DNA of 64,000 nt. Origin: Orthonyx spaldingii. Lineage: Eukaryota; Chordata; Aves; Passeriformes; Orthonychidae. The notes beneath the pieces were generated by a model. It was not told the origin of the DNA, did no database searches, and saw nothing but the letters and a program-made list of their open reading frames with translations. Of the stretch, positions 1 to 64,000 are shown piece by piece; position 1 is the stretch's first letter; the number at the start of each line of letters is the position of its first letter. The stretch is from positions 2,742,322-2,806,321 of the forward strand of contig VZTJ01003848.1 of assembly GCA_013397795.1 (NCBI GenBank), in the 5' to 3' direction. The translations under genes and the position numbers were made by a program.

Positions 1-51443
<51,443 letters not shown>

Positions 51444-54400
51444 GCCAGCAAATAGCCCCTTTCTGAAAAAGTAAAAAAAAAATGATCAGTGCCGTATCTT
51501 CAAAACTTTTTCTGTACTGGAGTCTAATTTAACTTAAGGGGTTGTTAAGAGGAAGTTTTGATTTCCAAGCAAGATCATTATAACCTGAATTTCCTTTTAC
51601 CGATAGCAAACAAAAGAAAGCTCTGACGTTTTTCTTCATCTAATTTCGTTTCTTTTTAAAATTTGGCCATGTACAGACAAACATAACGCGACAAGAACCA
51701 AATTCTGTTCAAACCAAGATGGCAAGATGCAAAGAAAGGAAATCAAAGATAAGTTTCCAACCTACTAACTTTCCACACATGTAGTTCATTCCCTATGCCT
51801 GTGACAAGACCAAAGATAAAAGGTAAATCCAGGTCATAAGCAGATTTCCACTGAATTAAGGTAAAGTCATTTGTGTAAATTCCTTGATGACGACACCCAC
51901 AGTATCAGTGGCACATACACCACATAATTTAGTTAGTTCTCACTCCCCTTCAGCAGAAAAGTAATGAACAAGCCTGAACAAGGGTTTCTCCTCAAGCTAG
52001 GTTAGAGAGATGCTTCTGCCTAGCATCAGTTCTTCCAAGAAAATAAATATTCCACATTTTTCAGAGGGAGAAGCAATCTACGCTGCTTGAGAATTTTGTG
52101 CTATTAACTCTACTGTCAAACAAGTCAGGTGGTGAGAGTCAAACACAGAGGATTTAGTATAATAGCAGCATTTTTCAGGTTCTTTGTTGGCCACAAGCAT
52201 GCAGTGACAAACATTCAGCAAATATTTTTTTCCCCTGTCATCAGAGGATTTGTTTGCCTAACTTATTGTAGGTATAAAAATTTACCTGGAGAAGCACACA
52301 GTCCAACTAGCCAAAACAAGCAGGCACCTACAAGCTGAGTAAACCTGATAGCAACCAGTACTCAAATATCTGAAATCATCTGCAAACTTGAGCTGTGGAG
52401 GAAAAGATACTGCAAACTGGAAAGGGAAGTTGGTAATGTTTAAATGTTGTATTCAGAGCAAGCAAATTAAGTTTACTGGCCAGTCCAAGAGGAATGTCAG
52501 CAATGTAGGGCACAATAGCAGAAAATGCACAACTTCTATTCACCAAAGAATGGTACAATCTGATCAGTATGAGTGGAAATGTAGTACCCAGACAAAAAAA
52601 TGCATCAAGAAAAGGAAGAGTCAGAGGGTGACTGGAGGGAATGGCCATTAATAAAGCCTAATTGTGTTCCATGATTCTTATGTTTGCATAATGCTTGAAG
52701 CTGCTTAAAGACAGAACTGCAGAAGGTGTCACAGGGCATCAGAAAGAGAACTAGCCAAGCCTTCAATAACTGCATGGTGCCAAGAACAAAATCCATGTTT
52801 GAAATAAACCAGATTCCATTCTCAGGTTTTTAGTCTGCCAGAGGTTTGGGTACAAAATGGCCTCAGGCTATACCTGATCTCTGCTGCACCCCTGACCCCA
52901 GAGGTTACCTTAGCCAAGGTCACCGTGCAGAGAAGCGTCCCTTGACAGTGCCAGAGGGGCAGCAAGCACAGGTCACTTGTAAGGCTCAGCTGTGGGAAAG
53001 AAGAGTGGGGGTTTGTCCAGCTGGAGGGCAGGGCAGTGTTCTCTGTACAAAGGATTTGACAGAGAGAATCTTCTCTGTAAGGGTCTAAACTAAGTAAATG
53101 AACTCTTCAGGGAGCTGAATGAATCAATCCTTCACAACAGGCTCCACCACTTTAATATGTAAACTGATTGTCAGCCAGTGTCAGTGTGCACACTGATACT
53201 GTGCACATGGGTAACATCCACACTGCTTAATAAAACCAGTTAGGCTTCTTACAGGTGTTCTGTGAATACTTTTTGTGGCACAGTTTGTTCTCATGGAAGG
53301 AATAAAAAAAGTAAACTTTCTTCAAATTTCCACAAAATGTTTTTCACTGCAGCTTTGACACAAATCCAATCAACTGCTGAAAACTTGAAAATTATTCCAT
53401 CCGCTCTTCCCCAAGGTGGTGCAAATTTTACCAAGGGAAAGTTTCAGCCTTTTATGAAGCTTCACCAGAGTTGATAATGACCACAAAGTTATTCAAGGCC
53501 ATCGGTTTCCCTAAGCCAGGCATAAAACTCTGTGCCACCTCTAGGTAAACTCCAAAGATATGAGGAAATGTCTCCTGTGTTCCCCAGGACCTCCTGGCTA
53601 CCAGCGAGGCACAAACATGGGAAATAGGGAGAGGCTTGGGGTGCAGAAAAACTCATTCACCTGCCATGGACTTGTGGGGAGGTTGGAGGTTGTCAGTTTT
53701 ACTCACAAATATCAGTGAAGATTTAACCCCCATATGTTAGATGATGCACAAAGAGAGGTCTTGCTCCTTCCTGGATCCTACAAATTAATTTGAGATACAA
53801 TGAAGCAATTTCATGTCTGAAGGAAAGGTGGATGAAAGACTTCTTACAGGCTACCAAGATGTTTCCTGTTTTAAGTGCTTTGATTAGAAGCAATTAAGAA
53901 TCAGCCATCTCAGCTAATCAAGAACACTTCTTAGTTCAAAGAGTACTGAGTCTCCCAGCTTCTTTCACACAGGGATTGTAAAAAAATCTGAAGTTAAGGA
54001 GAACTTTTTATTTTCTGCATATGTACTGTACAATGTGGAGCATAGTTTGTGACTGTGATTCATTGAGGTTTCCCTGATATAAATAGTAAATAAGAGTGGG
54101 ACATTAACTGTACCACAGCATTTGACTATACTCAGACCATGTTGCATTTGCATCAGAACTCTGTAAATACAATGGTTCATTTCCTGTCATCAGTGCCACA
54201 GGTCTGCTGGGCCACTGAATTAATTTTCATACTTCAAAAGACAGTCTCTCAAATTTCATTCTCCTCTTGTAAAGGTTCATTCATGGCAGTTTTCAGCTTT
54301 CAAAAAAATTGCTTTCATGTTCTTTCTTTTCGTTTAGCTGTCCCATCATCACAGAGCGATGGGACATCACATCCCATCACATCAACACAACACAGCATAA

Positions 54401-57400
54401 TGTTCTCTCAGATATCCAATAATTGCGATTTGCAGTCTAATTTAAAGGAAAGTTGGCAAAAAACATCCACTTCAGAGCTACCAGCAGGAGAGTTCAAATG
54501 ACCTTTTTAATACTGAACCTCAGAGTTCCTCCACATTGTTTAAACTTAGTATTTTCTTCCAGGAAAATCTTTTCAGAAGTCTGTGTGTTTGGAGAGTTGA
54601 TGTAAGAGGAGACTGGCCTCCTGCTATGGGAATGGTTGCATGGATCCAGAGACAAACAGGCACTTCCAGGGTGCAGGTTATCTACCTCGCTCTAGGCACT
54701 CATGGGGGATGGCAGAGAACCCTTCTCCATTGCTTATAAGGTCAGAAGAATAAACTGAGCCATCTAAACACAGGCACGTGTAGCTCGAGGAGCAACATTC
54801 TGACCCCTTCCACAGAGACCTCTCTCAGTGCAGTTTTCCAGCACTTGTTCAAGCAAAACCCAGACCTGGGCTTAGCCTGCGTTAGAGCAAGATACTTGTC
54901 AAGGTCCATTTTTGTAGCCTTGAGATGACCTTCCCTTGTGCTGGTGTGTGAGCAGTGCTCCTGTTGGGCACAGAGGAATGAAACCAGGGAGTGAGATCTG
55001 GAAACACAGAGGACAGAAGCAGAAACAAAGCCTGTTTTATCCAGTATGGCTCCTGAGACCATCCAATTCTGACATGGACAGGCTGAGTGAGCTGCCAGCA
55101 TGCTCCTGGCAGCAGAAATCCTTATTGGAAGAGCTGCCTGCTTTTTCCCCCAAGTCCCTTCCTCCCTGGAAGCAGCAGTCTCAGCAAACCTTTTGGAACC
55201 ATCAAAATGATTTAGTTCAGGGATGATCAAAGGTTTGTGCAGCTCAGCTCTCAGCCAGCTCCAGTGCCTCAGGATTGTAAGCCATGGGTACGGTGACTGC
55301 CTTGGCTGAGGAAGTATTAAAAACTGAAGAAAGAGGAAAAGAGCCTTCAGCCTTCCTACACATGAATGTAAAATTTGATAGGTAGGTTTGTATCTTTGGA
55401 TTTTGTTATTTGCATTTTGTAAGATGTCTTGGTGGGGTTTTTATTCAGCTCCTTAAATTCCACTTCTTTCAATGTAAGTTCATTTTCAAAAGAGTTTTTC
55501 AGTAGATCAAATAGTATTGCACTAGATGAATCATTATCTCCACATGATTAGTTCTAATTTTCATGAAATAAACACAAGCAAAAAGCACCTAGTGCTCTAG
55601 GTTATAAAAATGTTTCTTCTTTTCTTATGAAAAAAACAAACCAAAAAAACACCCATTAAAAAACAAACAAACATATCCAAAATGTAAGAATGACTCTTGG
55701 CTCATTTTATCACTTCCACAATATGTACTAGTCAAGGAAATTGAAAGGAAAAGTAAATTATCTCATAACTTAAACCCCTTTTCCCAAAGAATAAAATATA
55801 ATTACAACACAAAAATGTGGCTTCAAAATGAAAAATCTAATCAATCTAAAACAGTCACATAAGCACAGTTGGTTAATTCAGAACCATTTTTTATTAAGAT
55901 AGTATGTCCTTTATGATAATAAATGAAGTCCCAGAGAAGAAATTTATTGCACTACATTTAATTATCAAAGAGAGCTGAATAAAATAAATTCTGTGATCTC
56001 AGGCATATGGAAAGCAAAAAACTCTTAATGAGTGGTTACTGATGTACTCATTTCATGCCTTCTTTTCTCAGGATTATAGAAGTTAAGGGAAGACTTTGCC
56101 TGTTTATTCATTGAATTTATTCTGTTTCTCAGTGCAGGGTTGCTTCGTTCAGTATACTGTCAGATCCTTCATCCTGCTTCAGTAAAGAACCTCCCTTTAT
56201 CCCCAAATCCATTATTTCTGCTGTGGTTCTTTCAAAGCTTGGAGCTCTTACGAGCTGCCTTAACTTGTTTACATTTTTCCTGATTTCCCCCCGGTTCTGC
56301 TGTTTTGACAGGTCCAAGGATTTGCAATAGGAAAGCTTCAGCTCTTCAAGAAGGTGAAAACAGAATCCTGTATGACAAGCTGCAATTTAAAAAACAGCTG
56401 TGGCACACCCACAGGTACCAGGTCTGAATCTTGGGGATTTTCATGTCTATGTGACACTGTGACTTTGCATGTCTTGTCTCAACTATTAATATCTCATCAA
56501 TAAGAAAACAAAATTGCAAGCTGACAATACAGTGGTCAGGATTAGTTATACACTGGCTCTGTGCATTCAAGAACAGGCTCTAAATTAGCTACTCAGGAGA
56601 AAGTCTGCTGTCTTTGAGGATAATTCTGTGTAAAACTTCAGTTTCTTGCACTGCAGCAGACAAAACCTGAAATCAGCCATTAGAAAGCATAAGAAATGAG
56701 ATAAAAATATGACAGGGAACATCTTATGCCACTAAATTACTGCATTTTGGCTACAGCTTGCTGCTTTGTCTTCCCCTCTCAAAAGGAACCCAGAACTCAG
56801 CAATGCAGAGGAAACACTGTGAAATGTGATCAAAAGAAGGTCCTGGCAGAGTCTGAGAAAGAGATGATAGTCTGTGTTTTTCAGGTGGTGCAGTGAGGTA
56901 AAAACATTGAAGCATGCCTGAGAAGTGCCAAACCGGCCACCAAACATCAGAAAATGGTCCTGGAGTCATCCCTGGTGGTCTCTGAAGTCAGCAGCTCAGT
57001 GTGCAGCATCAGTTAAAAACATCCACACTGTGCTGGGTGTTGTCAGGATGGGCATTAGAAAGAAAGGAGCAAGTGTCATGTTGCCTCTAAAGCACTGGTG
57101 AACCTACAGGAGGTCATAAGACAGGATCACAAAATAAATCAGTTTAACATCTCACATTGTGTGTGCTGCTTTGGTCTCCATGTCTCAAATAAGGCAACAG
57201 GGTTAGAGAAGGCACAGAAAAAGGGTGGGGAAAGTCAGTTTATGACAGAAACAGCTGTAACTCTTCATTTGGAGAGGAGATGACTGAGTGGGAATAGGAT
57301 GAAATTTTATAAATTCAAACTTCAAATAGGGTGAAAGCAGAGCTGCTTCTTACTCAGCATAACACACAACACTAGAACGAGGATGCACTTGGTGAAACAA

Positions 57401-59186
57401 GACTGAAAATACTAAAAGGTCCAGATGGGGATGTATCCATTAACATTCATGATAAAAGTATTCTGGAAACTGGGGAGAACACACCACAGAAAGTGCCCAG
57501 GGTCATGTACTCTCCCTGAATATCCCATCCTTTTGCCACTGCTGGAGAAGAGCACAGTGCCAGAGGGATAAGGGATCTGACCTCACAGGATATTTCTCCT
57601 GCTCTGGTCATTCCCTGATCATAAATACCAAATTTGTGCATGGCTGGGTCACCTGGCATAGATTTGAATCATGTATGGGTTCATTATCATCTTTCTGTCT
57701 GAATGATCAAAGCACGCAGCACAAGCTTTTGCCAAAATTATACCTAATGCAGCATAAAGGCTGATAGTGAAAAAACTAATCCATTCTTGGAGCACACTTG
57801 AACAGGAAGGGGAGTTCATCCCCAATTATCACAGTCTCATGTGATCACCACGTCCTTGAGAGGTACCTGGATTTACTTTATTGTTTAACCACACCTGAAG
57901 TGTTCTTTGGAAGAGAGCTATAAAATAATGAGTGCAATGGAAAGATGGGTAGAAAAGGAGCGTCTCAGTTTCGCTCCCCAAACCACAAAACCACAGCATG
58001 CAATGACAGTATCAGGCAACAATTTTAAAACAAATGGGGGTGTGAACAAATGAAGTGTTCTTCAGCGAGACACAAAAATCATAAGACATATTGCAAGGAA
58101 GGTCATTGACTTAGAGAATTCAAAGAGATTTCAGGCATATTAATGGAGTTTGTGGACAGAGGGTCTGATATCCATCCAGCTCATAAACTTTCTAAGTGTG
58201 TGAAGCTGCTGAGGGCCTTGCTCATACCTGTTTCACAAACTGTATTTCCAATTATCCACCTTTGGCCCCTCTTGGGAGACAGAAACAGGTTTGACACAGT
58301 TGCTTCGATGGTTTTCACCATTTTAATTTAAAAAAAATTATTTCTCTAGATGCAGAAGAAGAAATGCAAGGTATAGTGATACACACTCTGAACAACCTAT
58401 AATTTGAACTTTTGAATTGTGCACAGTTCTGCCACAAATGATCTAAAGCTCCAGACTCTGAGAAGGTTTCAGAAACAGCAGCACCGCAGCATGGTATCTC
58501 TGCAAACACTGGCCATTTACCCTGGCACATACAGCCTCAGTTCTTCCAAACCCTGTCCCTTCTGCTGAACAACAATTACTTTTTATTGACACATTTAGCA
58601 TCCTTATGCATCATGAGTCATGAGAGCAAGGAAGCCACATCCTGAACAGATGCAAATTAGAGGTCACATCCAACAACGTTTCTCATGTCAATGCACAAGA
58701 GCTGGGTAACAGATCTACTAAATACTAACTTACACCTACAAAATAAAGAATGGAGTTGTTACACACAGGGAGGTAATTTATTTTGTCCCAGTGTCTCTTA
58801 GAGTTCCTTCCTCCCTCTACAAGGATCTTGAGCCCTCACCTGCTGAACTCTGAGGGACTTCCTATGACTTTGTGCAAGTTAGAAATGATTAAAGACAGCA
58901 CAAGGCATTATAGGCTAGATCTATACCAGAAATAATAATCACACACCCCCAGGAGCAGTAAAAACAAGCACTAAAGGACTTGCTGATTTTCTTTTCCTTC
59001 AAGAAAAAGGAATAAATATAATTAATAATCTTTAAGTATAATTAGCTGAATTTAATTCAAACCTTGGAAGAATTTCCTGAGGTTCCTAGACATACCTGTG
59101 GGCCTGAGGTGCCACTGTTGAGGGCTCCATCCTGCTGTTTTTCTTTCAGTCTCTATCTTTTACATTGTGAATAGGCTCTCCAAGCT

Positions 59187-59442
59187 TATAGAACAATTTA
59201 GGTTGGAAAAGACCTCCAAGATCATCAAGTCCGACCATTAACCTGAGACTGCCAAGTGCACCACTAAACCCTGTCCCTGAGTGCCACATCCACAGCTCTT
59301 TTAAATGCCCCCAGGGACAGTGACTCAGCCGCTCTCCTGGGCAGCCTGTTCCATTGCTTGATAACCCTTTCACTTTTTGCAATATCCAATCTAAAACCTC
59401 CTCTGGCCACATTTGAGGCTGTGTCCTCTTGTTCTATTTGCA
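59187..59442 (-). mobile_element. CR1 LINE 3' end
   Basis: TATAGAACAATTTAGGTTGG then CACCACTAAACCCTGTCCCT and TCCTGGGCAGCCTGTTCCAT, closely matching the 48.0-kb copy. It has a small internal deletion before CACTTTTTGCAATATCC. Lies upstream of FER1L6. Confidence 0.9.
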
Positions 59443-61098
59443 TTTAAGACTGGATTTAAGTTTGCTTCTTGCTGGTAGCAAATGTGGTGCCTGGTTAGTC
59501 AATCTGGTAAACACTGAACAAGAACAAAGATTTATCTCAGTGCAAACATTAACTCCTCTTGCTCTGCAGAGTTCTGCAGGAGCCAGTCAGTTGTGGAAGC
59601 CACGCACTTCAGGCTCTTGAACAACAACTCCAAGCTAAAAGGCCACCAGGATTTCCACACCCACCAAGACACCTTGAAAAAGTTTAGATTTCAGATAGCC
59701 TTAGCAACCACTCTCTGGAAAAAAAGGCCTATCTAAAGTAATTTTGTATTTGCACACACTTCTTTTTTAATAAGAACATAATTTCTTTTTCTCTATTTTC
59801 TCTCTTTTTCCACACATAGCTTGCCTGACTGCTTTCCATTGCAGCCCAAGGTACAAGGCTCTGGATTGTGGTTCCCTCTTCTACTCCTCCCACCTCCCCA
59901 GTTCAAAGGCTTAATATCTGTTCTTTTTGGTTAATAAACCATCCTATTAGTCACAACTCTTGCCTCCAGTCTTGTAAGTACAGCTACTTCCTTGACATTT
60001 CCTCTTGGACATTGCCCAGTCCTTGCTGAGAACAAATTACAGAGGCACAAGACCACTTTTGTTCTGCACTCCCCAAAGGCCATTTTCACATTGTTCTTAA
60101 CCTTGTCTGATGGGAGCTGGCCTTTAAAGAGGACAGTGTATTACTGTGAGGTGGAACATCTCCTTAAGGACACCTTTGGAATTAAATATTTGAACCCCAG
60201 CAGGAGGATTCATTATTCCCAAAGCACATAATTAAGTTCTCTGCCGTGAGGAAGCACCCAATGCATGTGAGGCATCAGTAATTTTGCTGGAGTGAAAAAT
60301 GCAGAGAAATTAAACTACAATAGGCAGCTTAACCTAAGCCTATTGATCAACCAGGGTCAAAATTCTCTATCCTTTTGTTTCTTTCAGGGGAATTTAGGGA
60401 GATGGCTGCTTCTGCAGGCCAGGCTTATTTGCTCTTCCTCTGTTCAAGAAGATTTCAGCCTAGCTGTCCAGAAGCTGCCCTGCCCTTCACCAGCATCCAT
60501 CATACTCTTGAGTGATTGAGCACAGCTCTGCTTAGAGAAGAAATGATAATTAAATCTGATATCTCATATGCTCCTGTATCTTTAAAAAGCGTATGCAAAA
60601 TTCCATTTTGTCCACTGGAGCAGAAAATTAATGTTTTTCTTTTCATTCATCCTTCTGAATTTTGCAATTAGCCCCAAGTTCTTGTGCTGGATTTTACTGG
60701 GGATACTCTTCTTCAATTTCTTTTCTTACTTTTTCTTATCTTCCTTGTCTTTCCCAGTTTTGGGTAATGATGTGCCTATGCCACAGGCAGTTACTGTTGC
60801 TTTACCTATCTAATTCCCTTAAAAGGCTTAATAACTTTCTCATTAAAAAGCATGAGCTAGCTAAGGAAGGAAATTGAAACATGGATAATAGCACATAATA
60901 GCACACCTAGTCCAGGCAGACTAGGCTGACAGCAGAACTGTGTGGTCCCTTGGGACACTCCTCACAGCACTGCCGTTCCAAAGCACTTTCACCGAAGTGA
61001 GGTTTCGTTTCACCAAAGCAGCCTCTTCCTAGAAGAAATCCTAAACCCTGGGAGTACTCAGTGAGCCCTCTCAGTGGAGGGGTTGCTTACAGTCTGCT

Positions 61099-61129
61099 AA
61101 AATTAAAAAAAAAAAATTAAAAAAAAAAA
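61099..61129. repeat. A-rich simple repeat
   Basis: Two A-runs separated by TT, in the upstream flank. Confidence 0.9.
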
Positions 61130-61560
61130 TCTCTTGCAGAGCTGAATTGAGAAATGATTCATGACCTGTACAGGACGGTTTCACTACCCTGCCCTAGAAA
61201 TTGCAGCCAAGGAAGCAGAACTGGCAGGTCTGGAGGAAAAAGCTGTCAGGGAGAGACAGTCCTGGGCACCCAAGTACCAGTGGCTGATCAGTTTTGTTCA
61301 CCAGCATCCTGCCAGGCAGCCAAAGTCTGCTTACCTCTCCAGAGAGCTTCTCTGTCAGGCTGCAAGCCCCCCTACACCATCCAGGTCTCAAACAGCTTGT
61401 TTTCTAACTGGGCAAAGCTTCCCATAAGATCTGAAACAATCCAGTAACATCCCCTTTGCTCAGCTGGAAATGGTGGCTCTGCATTGAGGACTCAATTGGC
61501 ACTTTAGCAAAAGCTGAGGTGACCATTCAGCAGCTGCCCTGACCTAACTGCTAATTGGGA

Positions 61561-61666
61561 TTCTTTCTTTCTTTCTTTCTTTCTTCTTTCCTTTCTCTCT
61601 CTCTCACTTTCTCTTCCTTCCTTCCTCCCTCCCTCCCTTTCCTCCCTTTCCTCTCTCTCTCACTTT
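61561..61666. repeat. Polypyrimidine tract, (TTTC)n/(CT)n/(CCCT)n
   Basis: 106 bases with only two purines (61606 and 61662), grading from TTTC through CTCT to CCCT units. Purine-rich on the gene strand; could adopt triplex DNA in principle. Confidence 0.95.
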
Positions 61667-63473
61667 GAGAAGGTAACAAACTCAAGCCTTGATTAAAAGG
61701 AGTGACCCTTTGTTGGGAAGAAGGAGAATGTACAGAGTATGTTTGTCTTGACTGCTTGATTTTCTATAGGAAATGTTTTCAGACTCAGGAAATGTAACAG
61801 TTAAGATTCAATGTGTAAAGAGGTGTAAATCAGCCTTCAGGCCATATGGGATGCCTGCCTTGAGCTGCCAACAGGGCTTTTTTAAGTGGATGTAAACATG
61901 TACACTGCTCCTCAGTCCATGTGCCTCCAGACTGGCAAGGCTGGCAAGGAATCTCACAGACTGTTTTATAACTAAGTGCTGTAACAGCAAGGAAAGGCTG
62001 AGAGGGTTGTATCTCCTGCTCTTGTTGCTGTGAAGGACCACGTTCCAGGTGCAACTTCAGCCCATGTTTTCTGAAGTTGGTATTTCCAGAACTGCTGTGC
62101 AGCAAGTAGGGCAGAAGCAGACTCCTTGTGGGTGTCTATGCACACTCTGAAATCAAGCCATGGTTGCAGAGCACATGGTGCAATGGATACTCTTCTTCCA
62201 GGAACTACCCTTTCCATTTATATAGAAGCTAGAGATTGAATTAGTGGAATCAGACTGTGATACTTCCTATCTGTATGACCATAGTGCTGACAATTCCATT
62301 CCTCTCACTCTTGGTTAGTGAAACTAAAAACTCTTCAAGGCAGAGACTTTCTGTGGACATACCCTGACCCAAACACAGTGGGGTTCTGGCCTTTAGCTGC
62401 CATTGTATCAAATACAATGAAAAATATCACCATAACAATCCTGGTAATTGCTGTGTGCACAAATGCTGGGTGAGGGGCACAGTCCCCATGGTTGGGAGAA
62501 CAGGCTTCAGGGTTTTGGTAGCCAAAAGTGGAACTTTCATCAGCAGGTGATTAACAGCATCCTATTAAAATTGGTGTAAAACAAAGGGGGCTGGTTCCAG
62601 CTGTGTCTTAATATAGGAAAGCAGCAGCAAGGAGCCCCATGGGTACCCTGCCTTCACCATCACTTTCCCAAGTCTTGCCCCTTTCCTCCCCTCCCTTAGT
62701 AAACCTGACCCCAGCAATATTTATTAAATTCATTTTTTTTCCACCATGCTCAAAGTTCAGGTTTGCATCTCCCACTCTCACCCAGCAGGAACACCCCTGC
62801 ACCAGCTGTGAGCCTCAACCCACTGGCCAGGCACCACAGGGCAGTAGTCCCCCTGCCTCATGGATTGCTCTGTGCCACAGGAACAGAAGGACAGAAAGTG
62901 CTGGCACATTCCTTTTGTGTATCTGAGGCTGAAGAGAAACTCTCTTGTATTTACAGAGTGGGTGTTTCTCTGAGCTGCCTGATAAGTCAAGGTGGGGGCT
63001 GTGCCCAGCACCAAGTTATAGGATACTTAGGAGTGTCAAGAAATAGAAAGCTTACATAAGGGGAGGTTTTCAATAGTCCATACATTAAAAAGGTGACTCA
63101 GCCCTTCTCCTACCATAAAAAAGTAGAGCAGACCTGGGCTAAGCTCAGCCTCCAGTAGAAGGCAAGGGATAAGAAGAAAGTCAAGATGCAGAGTCTATTT
63201 CCAGCCTCATTCCTGCCATATCAATAAAGTTGTGTAGCTTTGAGTGGTCTCTTCAGTTAATGGATTTAAAACATTTACCTGTCCCATGGGAAGAGCATCA
63301 GACTTCAGTGGTTTGAAATGTGCTCGGAACAAAATCACAGAATTTATAGAGATGGGCTGGTGCACCTGAGGACAAAATGGTTCCTCACAACTACCCTGGG
63401 CACTTAGTGATCCGCATGTTTTGTGTTCAGTTTCTTTAATGGGTGCAGAATATTGTTCTTAATCACCTTTGAG

Positions 63474-63659
63474 ACCCTGAGGGACCTGGTGCCATTTGTT
63501 CCACTGAGACAGGTGGTAGATGCCCCATCTCTACATTCAAGGATAGGCTGGACAGGTCCCTGAGCAACCAATCTAGCTTAAGGTGTCCCTGCCTATGGCA
63601 GGGAGTTGGGATGAGATTACCATAAAAGATCTCTTTCAACCCAAACCATTCTATGACTC
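63474..63659 (+). mobile_element. CR1 LINE 3' end, plus strand
   Basis: GGTAGATGCCCCATCTCTAC, CAAGGATAGGCTGGACAGGT and CTCTTTCAACCCAAACCATT, ending TTCTATGACTCC: a sense CR1 3' end with a single copy of the terminal octamer. Confidence 0.9.
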
Positions 63660-63969
63660 CAAATGGTACCAAACTGGGTGTGTTGCTGCCAAATGCAAGC
63701 AGCTATAAACAGTCGTTAATTCATTATGTGGCAAGTCAGAGGACACGAAGCATAAATCACGTGCTGACAGGGATTCCTCAAAGCATTAGAACAACCTCTT
63801 TTGGAGAAAGTGATACTTGGTTAGAAAAACTGAGACGTTAAATAGGCTGACTACTCAGCAGGTATAAATTGGTGTATTCTCTCAGTGACTGGGTGGCCCT
63901 ATAAGTGGGATTTCTCTAATTTTTCAGGGAAGAATACATGTGCCAAAAACCATGCAGAGGCATCTAGCT

Positions 63970-63970
63970 N
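63970..63970. other. Assembly gap (single N)
   Basis: One N at 63970 followed by 30 bases identical to 63649-63678. A placeholder gap between contigs whose ends overlap. Confidence 0.9.
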
Positions 63971-64000
63971 TTCTATGACTCCAAATGGTACCAAACTGGG

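Larger units (their letters stand above)
51463..64000. other. Upstream flank of FER1L6 start exon; no gene recognised
   Basis: 12.5 kb upstream of the first coding exon. It must include intron 1 or the promoter, but I see no CpG-rich island, no convincing TATA/initiator arrangement and no spliced peptide of a neighbour such as FAM91A1 (the human neighbour on this side, from memory). Contents recognised: CR1 copies at 59.2 and 63.5 kb, an A-rich run at 61.1 kb, a polypyrimidine tract at 61.56 kb and an assembly gap at 63970. The stretch 55.4-56.0 kb is AT-rich and unique-looking. Confidence 0.7.

Noticed and set aside
54340..54400. ATGGGACATCACATCCCAT as a binding-site palindrome
   Set aside because: Arises from local CATCAC/CATCCC slippage; no matching regulatory family.

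Overview
This window is vertebrate nuclear DNA, most probably from a bird. It is AT-rich, has small introns, and carries several CR1 LINE 3' ends, including copies that finish in the usual ATTCTATGA-type tail. One protein-coding gene dominates it: FER1L6 (Fer-1-like 6, a type II ferlin related to otoferlin), on the minus strand. I rebuilt 35 consecutive coding exons by hand from the start exon (near 51.4 kb) down to 1.88 kb. All have GT..AG boundaries, and the reading phase agrees across all 34 internal junctions. Together they give 4757 coding bases, about 1585 residues. The last part of the protein (final C2 domain and C-terminal membrane anchor, roughly 270 residues by comparison with the human protein as I remember it) lies off the left edge.

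Layout. 1-1881 is intron. 1.88-17.7 kb holds exons 35-22 (C2E, the variable basic linker and the C2 domain before it). 20.7-24.3 kb holds exons 21-18 (C2D and the end of FerB). 25.6-30 kb holds exons 17-13 (FerB and helical FerA regions). 32.5-41.4 kb holds exons 12-8 (C2C and an acidic, lysine-rich insert). 42.5-51.46 kb holds exons 7-1 (C2B/FerI and the short N-terminus). 51.5-64 kb is upstream sequence in which I recognise no gene.

Mobile and repeated DNA. A solo LTR of an endogenous retrovirus (13875-14345) sits in the intron between exons 26 and 27, only 74 bp past the exon 26 donor. It is in the opposite orientation to FER1L6 and has a 4-bp target duplication and recognisable inverted ends. 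CR1 fragments lie near 3.85, 4.68, 8.84, 36.9, 48.0, 59.2 and 63.5 kb. There is a 49-T homopolymer, a CA repeat, a ~106-bp polypyrimidine tract and several short tandem duplications. At the right edge a single N is followed by an exact copy of sequence lying 322 bp earlier, which looks like an assembly join error rather than biology.

I did not find a convincing new biological system. The observations most worth a second look are the FER1L6 start exon (open reading upstream of the ATG that resembles the otoferlin linker), three in-frame acceptors at exon 25, and the LTR close to exon 26. Ferlin family assignments and residue comparisons rest on remembered family sequences, not on a search.
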